IMG/VR virus record: IMGVR_UViG_3300008117_008509
Span: 57,805 to 121,804 of that record
Source: a virus
Length of the DNA stretch: 64,000 bases
Strand: one strand, 5' to 3'
Shown here: one piece after another, positions 1-8,129 of the stretch
Position numbering within the stretch: the first letter of the stretch is position 1
Layout of the letters: each line of letters opens with the position of its first letter
Program-made: the position numbers and the translations under genes
Notes under the pieces: generated by a model
The model's input: only the letters and a program-made list of their open reading frames with translations
Told to the model about the DNA's origin: nothing
Database searches by the model: none

Positions 1-1488
1 ATACTCGGAGACGCAGGTGATAACAACGCGGAAATGAACTCAATAATGTATGAGTATAATCTACCGGTTGATTTTCCACAAGAAGTTTTAAATGAGTCAG
101 AATTAGTACCTGAAGTAATATTTGAAAATGAAATACTAAAAAGAAAAGATTTAAGAAGTGTAACAACACTAACAATAGATCCGGTCGATGCTAGAGATTT
201 TGATGACGCTCTTTCAATACAAATAATCAACGAAAATAATATTGAAGTAGGAGTTCATATAGCAGACGTTGGTCACTATGTAAAACCAGGAACTAAACTA
301 GATGAAGAAGCTTACAAAAGAGCAACATCGGTATATTTAGTTGATAGATGCGTTCCGATGTTACCTGAGAGACTAAGTAACGGAATTTGCTCACTAAAGC
401 CACATGAAGATCGTTTGGCCTTTTCTGTAATATTCAATATAGATAAAGATGGGAAAATTATTAAAGAGTGGCACGGAAAAACGGTTATACACTCAGATAG
501 AAGATTTACTTACGAAGAAGCTCAAGAAATAATCGAAGGATCTGACGGAGACTTTCACAATGAAATAAGAGTTCTTAATACATTAGCTCAGAAAATTAGA
601 AAGAAAAGAATAAAAGATGGTTCAATCGAAATGGGAGGAATTGAAGTTCGTTTTAAATTAGCAGAAGATAATAAAAAACCTATTGGAGTTTATTTCAAAG
701 AACAAAAAGAAGCTAACAAACTTATTGAAGAATTTATGTTACTAGCTAACAAATCAGTTGCTAAAATACTTTCAGAAAATCAATGGTTTAATGTTTATAG
801 AATACACGATACACCAAATATGGAAAAATTACAACAACTAGTAGGAGTTTGTGAGAATTTTGGACACAATGTTAAAATAGAAGGAGAAGGAGATGATTTA
901 AAAAAATCAATTAATCAACTACTAAAAGAAATAAAAGGAACTCCTGAAGAAAACATGATAGAGACTTTAGTTACCAGATGTATGTCTAAGGCTAAATATA
1001 CTATCAAGAACATTGGTCACTATGGATTAGGTTTCAGTCACTATTCTCACTTTACATCTCCAATTAGAAGATATCCGGATTTAATCACACATAGAATTTT
1101 ATTTGATTTTTTAAATAAAGGAAAACAAGGAAATCCTGCTAAAATTGAAGAAAATGCTAGTTGGTGTTCTAGTAGAGAATTAATAGCAGCAAAAGCACAA
1201 AGAGACTCTATAAAATACAAACAAGCTGAGTTTTTACAAGATAAAATTGGTCAAGTTTTTGACGGAATTGTATCAGGTGTAACAGATTGGGGAATTTATG
1301 TAGAATTAACCGAATCCAAATGCGAGGGAATGATAAGATATAATACAATAGGTAAAGTAAAAGTAGATTTAGAACATTATACTATTTCAGATGAAATGGG
1401 TAATAAAATTAGACTAGGGGATCCTTTAAAAGTTATAGTATCAACAGTTGATTTAGAAAAAAAGCAAATTGACTTTAAATTATTCTAA
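1..1488 (+). CDS. rnr: RNase R/II-family exoribonuclease, 5' end outside window
   Basis: Processive 3'-to-5' exoribonuclease of the RNB family. The frame is open from base 1 and the residues before the first ATG (base 34) continue the family pattern (LGDAGDNNAEMN), so the true start lies upstream. The catalytic aspartate cluster IDPVDARDFDDA is near bases 175-210, followed by VDRCVPMLPERLSNGICSL, the signature SPIRRYPDLITHR near 1058-1096, and a C-terminal S1-like domain (VFDGIVSGVTDWGIYVEL). The wording closely follows Bacteroidota RNase R, which suggests capture from a host. The upstream cold-shock-like domains cannot be judged. It probably degrades structured RNA, host or phage mRNA. Its stop overlaps the next ATG, so it leads a small operon. 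Confidence 0.93.
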   Translation: MLGDAGDNNAEMNSIMYEYNLPVDFPQEVLNESELVPEVIFENEILKRKDLRSVTTLTIDPVDARDFDDALSIQIINENNIEVGVHIADVGHYVKPGTKLDEEAYKRATSVYLVDRCVPMLPERLSNGICSLKPHEDRLAFSVIFNIDKDGKIIKEWHGKTVIHSDRRFTYEEAQEIIEGSDGDFHNEIRVLNTLAQKIRKKRIKDGSIEMGGIEVRFKLAEDNKKPIGVYFKEQKEANKLIEEFMLLANKSVAKILSENQWFNVYRIHDTPNMEKLQQLVGVCENFGHNVKIEGEGDDLKKSINQLLKEIKGTPEENMIETLVTRCMSKAKYTIKNIGHYGLGFSHYSHFTSPIRRYPDLITHRILFDFLNKGKQGNPAKIEENASWCSSRELIAAKAQRDSIKYKQAEFLQDKIGQVFDGIVSGVTDWGIYVELTESKCEGMIRYNTIGKVKVDLEHYTISDEMGNKIRLGDPLKVIVSTVDLEKKQIDFKLF

Positions 1489-1922
1489 TGAAAAGGACAT
1501 TTGAAATAGAATTAAATAATTCCAAAATAGAGGATTATGAAGACATTCTATCACGATTTAGTAATTGGAAAAAATACAAAAGAGAAATAAACCTAAATAT
1601 TTTATTAGAAGAAGGTAAAAAAATTCAATTTGATGTTGAAATACCAAATAATCAAAGTGTCTTTTATGTTAGTGTTTCGGATGATTTTAAATACACAACC
1701 GCTTTGGTAAATGTTTGTTCTGTTATAAATAAATTTGTTTTTATTATCCTAAACAACCAAATCATTAACTTAAAAATTGATGTTACCTTTTTAGACACGA
1801 ACTGGGGTAAAAAAGTTAAAAATATACTTGAATCCGACATAGATTTAAAACTATTTCAACATATAAATATAGAAGGTCAAATAGATAATTTTTATTTTGA
1901 ATTACCAAAAATGGCGGCATGA
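1488..1922 (+). CDS. Hypothetical protein, 144 aa
   Basis: No family recognised. The start ATG shares one base with the RNase R stop, and the 3' end overlaps the next gene by four bases (ATGA), so the three genes look translationally coupled. The sequence is soluble, mixed alpha/beta, with regular beta-rich stretches (FVFIILNNQIINLKIDVTFL) and no membrane segment, signal peptide or cysteine cluster. Coupling to RNase R could mean a role in RNA metabolism, but that is inference only. Confidence 0.75.
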   Translation: MKRTFEIELNNSKIEDYEDILSRFSNWKKYKREINLNILLEEGKKIQFDVEIPNNQSVFYVSVSDDFKYTTALVNVCSVINKFVFIILNNQIINLKIDVTFLDTNWGKKVKNILESDIDLKLFQHINIEGQIDNFYFELPKMAA

Positions 1923-2353
1923 AATTTTATAAAGTTGTAACTCAACACACTCAGTATGAGTTGGATAAATTATTGAAAAAAATGAGCTCTACAGAGGTAG
2001 AGTATATTCAAAGTCTATACAGTAAAATATCTATAGTAGAATATACAGACGAGAATAACTTTGAATGTATGTTTGCAATTCTAAATGATTATTTGCTAAA
2101 AAAGCTAGATATCCTCTACAATAGTTATAATTTAAAATTTAAATTGATTGATTTAACAAGACAAATAATCAATGACGATTTTATAAAAACAAAATACTAC
2201 AACAATTATCAAAGGAATGTCGAGGAAGAAATTTTATATTTGATAAAAAAATATAAAAAAGAATGGATTTCAAAAGATGATATCTTAGATAAAATTTTAG
2301 ATAAAGGAATTGATTCTCTTACCGACTTTGACTTAGACATTCTTAACTCTTAA
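1919..2353 (+). CDS. Hypothetical protein with C-terminal DILDKI-GI-SLT motif
   Basis: 144 aa, mostly helical, no recognised fold. The last residues (DDILDKILDKGIDSLTDFD) match a short helical motif that I associate with the C-terminus of Bacteroidota rhomboid-type proteins and that recurs at 37345-37425 in this window. The gene overlaps its upstream neighbour by four bases and ends convergently against the portal gene, sharing four bases with its stop region. No hairpin terminator is visible between the two convergent genes. Confidence 0.75.
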   Translation: MKFYKVVTQHTQYELDKLLKKMSSTEVEYIQSLYSKISIVEYTDENNFECMFAILNDYLLKKLDILYNSYNLKFKLIDLTRQIINDDFIKTKYYNNYQRNVEEEILYLIKKYKKEWISKDDILDKILDKGIDSLTDFDLDILNS

Positions 2354-4077
2354 AACTCAAATTCTCCTCCTTCAGCGGGCGCTTCTCCTCCTCCTTCAGC
2401 AGGTGCCTCTGGAGCATCTTGAGCTCCTGCTTGAGCTTCACCACCACCCTCAACAGGAGCTTCTCCACCTTCAGCCGGCATTTCTCCTTCAACTGGAGCA
2501 CCACCTTCAGCACCAGGAGCAGCACCAGCCGCACCAGCAGCCGCTTTATTAGCGGCATCTTTAGCCCAATATCTTTGGTTTTCAGTTTTTTCTTCAGGTG
2601 TTAATTTAAAGACATTATCCATAATCCACTCAATGTGAAAATATGGTTGTTCTCCATTCATAATTCCGGTTAATGTAGTAACAGCCTCAGCTCTTTTAGC
2701 TAAATTATTTATTTTTTTCCATTCTTCAAAAATCTGATTAGTATAGAAAATGATATCAACGCTATTAACAAAAACTTCATCATCCTTTAACTCAGGAAAC
2801 TCGATTAGCATTTGTAATTTAAGAGGCTTAACAATAATCTCTTTAAAATTTGCTCTCAATCTACTAATAAAATTATGAAACTTAATTTCATCTCTTGTCA
2901 TCTCAGCGGCATCTGTTATTAAGTTACCACCACCCGAGTCACCCTCAAAACGAGTAAGTGGAATTTTTGAAGCTCTTTTAAGTCCTTGGTGAAACCACTT
3001 TAACATTGTTTCATCATTTAAGTCATGTCCCTCTTGTTTAACGATTTCAAATCCCGGTGTTCCGGCATCTCCTTCTGGAAACCAGATTTGTTTGTTATAG
3101 TGTAAGTGCTTAGACCCATTTATTGATAAAGTTCCTAAGGTATCATCCCATTCAACTTCCTCCGAATAGTCATGAATTAATTGACCTATCTGTTCTTCTG
3201 CTCTTTGACGAGATAAACCTTTAATTGGAATTGTAAATTTTTGCCAAATCATTGCATTTGTTACGTTCCACATAATTCTTGTTTGTTCAAGAATTTTTAA
3301 TTGGTTATAAGGCTTGATTAATCCTTCCACATAAGAAGTTTCCGAATAATCATTTTGAGTGGAATATGATATATAAATAATCTGAGAATCTAAGAAAATT
3401 CTCCTAAGTTGAGGATCTTCTGGAAACTGAATCCAAAGGTGGCCAACATTTGGCTCATAAGCCGGAACTAATGTCTCGGGTCTCAATCTGTTGAATCCGA
3501 TAACATTTTTCTTTTTATCATCATAAATTATTTCAATTGCAATATATCCATCAATTAAGAAATCTCTCAACATATTCCAAGCGGTGATATTATCCGAGAA
3601 TCCAAATTTTGTGTATAATCTCTCAAAAAATTCTTGATACTTATCTGTTATTTCTTGTGAATAATCAGTAGGCAGCGGTCTTGGTGAACAAAAGTCTTTA
3701 TCCTCGTTATAAACTACTGTCTCATCTGATATAGCAGAAACAAAATCTCTAATTTCATCTTTAATTGAATACTCTCTTAAAATTCTTCTTTTATCAGCAT
3801 ATGACTTATCTAAATAAGGAATTGATTTTCTATTTAAAACTGAAGCAACAGCTCTTTGTGAAAAGAAATCATACATAGAATTACCCTTTGCTGAGTAAGG
3901 ATCTTCATTGATTCCAATACCGACTTGATTTTTTATAATCATGTCATCATAGTTCATACCATAATTAGAAAGTGTTCTTAAGATTCTACTAAATAATCCT
4001 TTATTTTCTATTGCTGAGTTATTTCCTATGAAATTCTGACCAAATCCTGATGTATTAAAATTGTTATAAGTAGCCAT
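2350..4077 (-). CDS. 20: Portal vertex protein, T4 gp20-like
   Basis: Dodecameric portal through which DNA is packaged and ejected, and on which the head assembles. 575 aa against about 524 in T4. Typical segments are an N-terminal YDDMI region, DNITAWNMLRDFLIDGYIAIE, FNRLRPETLVPAYE, the wing/stem segment IPLTRFEGDSGGGNLITDAAEMTRDEIKF and a C-terminal FHIEWIMDNVFKLTPEE. The last 60 or so residues are an unusual Ala/Gly/Glu/Pro tail (GGEAPVEGG-type repeats) encoded by DNA clearly richer in G and C than its surroundings. The start is the only ATG behind a TTAATATATA box, with a 23-nt leader ending in TTTTTAA. Confidence 0.9.
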   Translation of the reverse strand: MATYNNFNTSGFGQNFIGNNSAIENKGLFSRILRTLSNYGMNYDDMIIKNQVGIGINEDPYSAKGNSMYDFFSQRAVASVLNRKSIPYLDKSYADKRRILREYSIKDEIRDFVSAISDETVVYNEDKDFCSPRPLPTDYSQEITDKYQEFFERLYTKFGFSDNITAWNMLRDFLIDGYIAIEIIYDDKKKNVIGFNRLRPETLVPAYEPNVGHLWIQFPEDPQLRRIFLDSQIIYISYSTQNDYSETSYVEGLIKPYNQLKILEQTRIMWNVTNAMIWQKFTIPIKGLSRQRAEEQIGQLIHDYSEEVEWDDTLGTLSINGSKHLHYNKQIWFPEGDAGTPGFEIVKQEGHDLNDETMLKWFHQGLKRASKIPLTRFEGDSGGGNLITDAAEMTRDEIKFHNFISRLRANFKEIIVKPLKLQMLIEFPELKDDEVFVNSVDIIFYTNQIFEEWKKINNLAKRAEAVTTLTGIMNGEQPYFHIEWIMDNVFKLTPEEKTENQRYWAKDAANKAAAGAAGAAPGAEGGAPVEGEMPAEGGEAPVEGGGEAQAGAQDAPEAPAEGGGEAPAEGGEFEF

Positions 4078-4100
4078 TTAAAAATGCTAAAATTTTGTGA

Positions 4101-4110
4101 TATATATTAA
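4101..4110 (-). promoter_or_regulatory. Late-promoter-like box for portal gene
   Basis: TTAATATATA read on the minus strand, 23 nt before the portal ATG; long-leader class. Confidence 0.65.
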
Positions 4111-4132
4111 ATTTTTGATATTCCTCCAGAAA

Positions 4133-4780
4133 TTACTTTTTAATAGTTATTGTAATCTCTGCCTGTTTATCACCGTATCGGTCCTCTGTTATATTTTTCT
4201 CAACATCGAAATCAGAGAAATCTATTCCCCTAAAAAGACCATTCCACTTTCTATCAGTATAACTACCAGGTCCAAAACCATTACAATTTACAGTAATTTT
4301 AAATTCTTCTTTATTTAATCTTTTCACAATACCATTTACAAAATCACTTTTTGCAGCACTTGTCCTTTTGGACATTTCATTGTACAATTTTTGAACTTTG
4401 AATAAATCGCCTTCTACTTTTGCATTTTGAATAAAACAAACGACAATACCCCATTTCCAACTAGTATTAATTGACACCTGGACACTTTCTAAACGATTTT
4501 TAAAAGATATAAGTTCATCTAAAAACTCCCAAAACTTATCATCAATTATCATTTCGGTGTAACCACCCATAGGTCCAGTTTTAAATGAATTTCTGAATAT
4601 GATATTCATTGAAGTATATCCCTCATATTCACCTTCTGTGATTGTTCTTGGTGGCTGAAAAGAATATTCAATATCCAAATCCTTTATAGGAAGTAACATC
4701 TCATCTAACTCTTCTTTAGAAAGATCTGTTATATCCTGAGATTCATTTAAATGTTGTAAAAACTTATGTAAATATTTCAT
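4133..4780 (-). CDS. Hypothetical protein with FxxF-type leader
   Basis: 215 aa, function unknown. The N-terminus MKYLHKFLQHLNES matches the leader shared by about a dozen proteins here: basic residue, aromatic, two residues, aromatic or His, then a Glu within a few residues. It is followed by a short acidic helix (SKEELDEML). The remainder is alpha/beta with a Gly-rich piece (GPMGGYTEMII). Its start overlaps the stop of the upstream gene by one base, and the run 6241 to 4133 forms one minus-strand operon. The leader makes it a candidate virion-packaged protein, by analogy only. Confidence 0.75.
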   Translation of the reverse strand: MKYLHKFLQHLNESQDITDLSKEELDEMLLPIKDLDIEYSFQPPRTITEGEYEGYTSMNIIFRNSFKTGPMGGYTEMIIDDKFWEFLDELISFKNRLESVQVSINTSWKWGIVVCFIQNAKVEGDLFKVQKLYNEMSKRTSAAKSDFVNGIVKRLNKEEFKITVNCNGFGPGSYTDRKWNGLFRGIDFSDFDVEKNITEDRYGDKQAEITITIKK

Positions 4781-5475
4781 TATTTATTTTTAAGTTTTTT
4801 ATCTAATATTTTAGCGACATGGTCACCAATAAAGAAGTGCAGGTTTTTAAGAGTGTCTGTTTCAAACGTCTCTATCTCATCCATAAAACGAAATTGGTAT
4901 TTATATATGTCTATTTCATCCTCACTTGTTTTATCAACCTTAGAAATTGACAACTCCATATTATAGTTATTATTTATGTTGATTTTAAAGTCAAATGTGG
5001 TTTCATCACAAGGAGTTGTTTTAAACTTTGGTTGATACTCAACATCAAAGACCGAATAGTCAGTGATTTTTGCTCTACGCATGTAGTAATTTAAAAACAT
5101 AGCGGGTGCTTCAATAAAGTCTGAAAGAATTTGTAAATCTTGACCAAAATCATTTGAGTCTATGATATCTTCAATTTTCTTCTTAACATCTAATACATTT
5201 TCAAACTCAATTTTGTGATAAACACAATTTATATCATATAAGTAAATAAAAGAATTCTCAATTAGATTTTTTTTATTTAAATCAACTTTGAATATGTACT
5301 TTGTATGTATAATAGAAACATCTTCAGTTTCTAAACCCTGAATAGATATCACCATCTTATAAAACTTTTCATCTGGTGACATCTCATAAACTATCTCTAC
5401 GGAAGAAGCAATTCCCTCTTCTTCCTCGAATATCTCTTTAAATAGTTCTTGTATTTCTGAAATTTTAATATCCAT
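4780..5475 (-). CDS. Hypothetical protein, 231 aa
   Basis: Unrecognised, acidic, soluble. It begins MDIKISEIQELFKEIFEEEEG and contains beta-rich stretches such as MELSISKVDKTSEDEIDIY. No cysteine cluster, signal or membrane segment. It lies one base downstream of the nucleotidyltransferase gene and overlaps the next gene by one base, so it is the middle gene of a three-gene operon. Confidence 0.75.
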   Translation of the reverse strand: MDIKISEIQELFKEIFEEEEGIASSVEIVYEMSPDEKFYKMVISIQGLETEDVSIIHTKYIFKVDLNKKNLIENSFIYLYDINCVYHKIEFENVLDVKKKIEDIIDSNDFGQDLQILSDFIEAPAMFLNYYMRRAKITDYSVFDVEYQPKFKTTPCDETTFDFKININNNYNMELSISKVDKTSEDEIDIYKYQFRFMDEIETFETDTLKNLHFFIGDHVAKILDKKLKNK

Positions 5476-5476
5476 A

Positions 5477-6241
5477 TTATTTAAATTGTTTGTCGTATAA
5501 TTTTCTTTTCATTTCCATGATTTTTCCGATATATCCATTTCTTCTTAGTAACTTAAATACTAAGTTACCCAATGAAAATTCACCACTTTCGGAATCTAAT
5601 CCACTTTGTCGATAACTTTTTATCTTTTTCCAAACCTTTTTTATCTTTGGTTCTAGTTCATCAAAGTCCTTTTCTTTAGAATCGGATTCAATATCATCTA
5701 TAGACATTATAATAGTCTTAGATTTTTCTTTAATCATTCTCTCATTTGGTTTAAAATCAACTTTTTCTGGTTTTTTAACCCATTTATCATTCATCAATGA
5801 GTAGACTCCTCCCATTTTTCCGGTTTTTAACTCATCACGCATAATTGCATCATCCTGAATACAAACCTCAACCTCATAACCCTTTATTTTAATATCATGT
5901 TGTTGGTTCCAAATTTTCTTAGCATAATCACATAGTTTTTCAACTAAATCATAGTCTTCATCAACATTTTTATAATCTATAGTTATATGTAAATCATAGT
6001 CTGAATATTTTTCAGACCAATTATAATTACACAGAGATCCACATAAAACTATATCAACAACATCCGTTTTTATTTCAGTTCCTTCAAAGAAATCCTGAGC
6101 AATTTGTAATAACTGTTTTTTAATATCACCGTCCAATTCAAAATTATCCCACAACTTTGAAGGTAATTCATTTTGAATCCTAAATGACTTAATTGGAGTA
6201 AAAGCTCCTCTTTTAAACTCAAAGAATTTTGTCAATTTCAT
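5477..6241 (-). CDS. Nucleotidyltransferase-fold protein
   Basis: 254 aa with the pol-beta-type signature LCGSLCNYNWSEKYSDYDLHI near residues 66-86 (GS plus paired Asp) and a later acidic beta strand (YEVEVCIQD) that can supply the third metal ligand. It probably transfers a nucleotide to RNA, protein or a small molecule; the substrate cannot be read. The N-terminus MKLTKFFEFKRG is a weaker version of the aromatic-x-x-aromatic leader. First gene of the minus-strand operon to 4133, with a promoter-like box only 4 nt before the ATG. Confidence 0.75.
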   Translation of the reverse strand: MKLTKFFEFKRGAFTPIKSFRIQNELPSKLWDNFELDGDIKKQLLQIAQDFFEGTEIKTDVVDIVLCGSLCNYNWSEKYSDYDLHITIDYKNVDEDYDLVEKLCDYAKKIWNQQHDIKIKGYEVEVCIQDDAIMRDELKTGKMGGVYSLMNDKWVKKPEKVDFKPNERMIKEKSKTIIMSIDDIESDSKEKDFDELEPKIKKVWKKIKSYRQSGLDSESGEFSLGNLVFKLLRRNGYIGKIMEMKRKLYDKQFK

Positions 6242-6245
6242 AGAG

Positions 6246-6255
6246 TATATATTAA
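6246..6255 (-). promoter_or_regulatory. Late-promoter-like box, start-proximal
   Basis: TTAATATATA ends 4 nt before the ATG at 6241, with spacer CTCT; leaderless mRNA expected if this is a -10 element. Confidence 0.6.
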
Positions 6256-6293
6256 AAAAGAAACTTTTATTTTATTGACAATATAATTTATTG

Positions 6294-8129
6294 ATGAAAC
6301 AGAGACTTTTAATAATTTCTTCTCACTTTTCAACAGGAGGAGCTCCACAATTCACTCTAAATAAAATACAAATTTTAAAAGACACCTATGATATTTGGTG
6401 TATAGAATATGATTTTTTATCATCAGATTTTGTTGTTCAAAGAAATGCTGTTATCGAAATACTTGGCGATAACTTTATTCCACTTTATGAAAATAAAGAA
6501 AAAATAATTTCAATTATTGATGAATTATCACCAGAATTAATTTTAATTGAAGAGATATCCGAAACATTCATTAAAGAAGAGATACTTAAAAAGATTTATT
6601 GCAGTGAAAGAAATTGGAAAATAATAGAGACAACTCATAGTTCTCATAACAATTCCGGACTTAAAAGATATCTTCCAGATAAATTTACATTTGTATCTCA
6701 GTGGTCATTAGAAATGTACAAACATTTAGGAGTGGATTCGACGGTCATCGAATATCCAATTGATAAAAAAAGTCGAAACAAATATAAATCTCAAGTCGAA
6801 TTAGGACTTGACCCTAATAAAATACACGTCTTAAATGTTGGGTTATTTACTTCCGGAAAAAATCAAGGATACGCATTTGAAATTGCTAAACATTTTTTAG
6901 ACAAAAATTACGAATTTCATTTTGTAGGTAACTTAGCGGGTAATTTTCAAGATTATTGGGGTCCAGTAATTGAAAATAAACCAGATAATTGTAGAATTTG
7001 GGGAGAAAGATCAGATGTCAAAAACTTTATTGAAGCATGTGATGTGTTTCTTTTTACTTCACGATTTGAATTAAATCCACTCGTCATAAAAGAAACTCTC
7101 TGTTATGATATACCGATACTAATGTTCAACTTACAGACATATTGTGGAATCTATAATAATGAACAAAATTGCCATTTCTTGAAAGGGGATACTAATAAAG
7201 ACTCAAAATTATTAGAAAATATAATAAAGGAAAATTCTAAACATAAATTTGGATATGTTCTTTATTCAAATGAAAAATACTTTGAAATATCGAAATTATG
7301 TGCTGAATCAATAAGAAAATCAAGTAATCACCCAATTTATGTCTATCTGATGAATTCAGATAGAGTTTTAGATATAGAAAACTGCCATACAATAAATTGG
7401 ATATGTGATTTAGAAGTGGATTCCGAAATGTATAACACTATTGGTGATAACTTTTACATAAATAGAGGAAACTCTAACATTTATAAAATGTTAATACAAA
7501 GACCAAAAGTAGTCAAAGATGTTTTAGAAAAATATGTAGAAACAGTCGCATATGTAGATAGCGATTCAATTGCTACTAAATATGTTGATAACATCTTTTC
7601 AATGTATCCTAAATATTTAGAATATCCATACTTTGTAGAAGGAGTATATGACTATCTTTTTTACAACGGGAGAGGAGGAGCTGAAACTAAAGAAGACTTA
7701 ACAAATACACTAGAGCATCCAGTTTGTGAATTGTATGATATAGATCAGAAAATTAGAGAAAGATATAGACAAACAGGTTATTTTATCGCTGGTAAAAATA
7801 CTTTAGATTTTTTACAAGAGTGGTCCGATATGTGTGAAAATCCAATAATATTAGAAAATAACGAATGGTTTGCTCCTTATAACGAAGAAACTATTTTAAA
7901 TTGTCTTTTATATAAAAAGAAAATATTAGACGGATTACCTTGTATTTATGTAAATGGAACTTTAGATACGATTGATAGAGTATATTCAGAAATTGGTTTT
8001 TCTGACAAAGATGTAATAGTAGATTCATGGTTACGAATTCCATCAAAAAAAGAAAACTTACTATTCATACACGGCGAAAAAAACTTACCAATACTAAATA
8101 AAATGATAAAAAAATTAGAAGAAATATGA
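6294..8129 (+). CDS. Two-domain glycosyltransferase
   Basis: About 611 aa. The N-terminal half looks like a GT-B enzyme of the GT4 group: HFSTGGAPQFTLNKI at the start, NVGLFTSGKNQGYAFEIAK in the middle, and an acceptor/donor loop FLFTSRFELNPLVIKETL. The C-terminal half is a GT-A-like domain with a DxD-type metal site (AYVDSDSIATKY) and a fold entry FGYVLYSNEKYFEIS. Such fusions can add two sugars in sequence. The ATG at 6294 is preferred over the TTG at 6291. It overlaps the next gene by four bases and heads a glycosylation cassette that converges on the fibre operon. Confidence 0.85.
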   Translation: MKQRLLIISSHFSTGGAPQFTLNKIQILKDTYDIWCIEYDFLSSDFVVQRNAVIEILGDNFIPLYENKEKIISIIDELSPELILIEEISETFIKEEILKKIYCSERNWKIIETTHSSHNNSGLKRYLPDKFTFVSQWSLEMYKHLGVDSTVIEYPIDKKSRNKYKSQVELGLDPNKIHVLNVGLFTSGKNQGYAFEIAKHFLDKNYEFHFVGNLAGNFQDYWGPVIENKPDNCRIWGERSDVKNFIEACDVFLFTSRFELNPLVIKETLCYDIPILMFNLQTYCGIYNNEQNCHFLKGDTNKDSKLLENIIKENSKHKFGYVLYSNEKYFEISKLCAESIRKSSNHPIYVYLMNSDRVLDIENCHTINWICDLEVDSEMYNTIGDNFYINRGNSNIYKMLIQRPKVVKDVLEKYVETVAYVDSDSIATKYVDNIFSMYPKYLEYPYFVEGVYDYLFYNGRGGAETKEDLTNTLEHPVCELYDIDQKIRERYRQTGYFIAGKNTLDFLQEWSDMCENPIILENNEWFAPYNEETILNCLLYKKKILDGLPCIYVNGTLDTIDRVYSEIGFSDKDVIVDSWLRIPSKKENLLFIHGEKNLPILNKMIKKLEEI

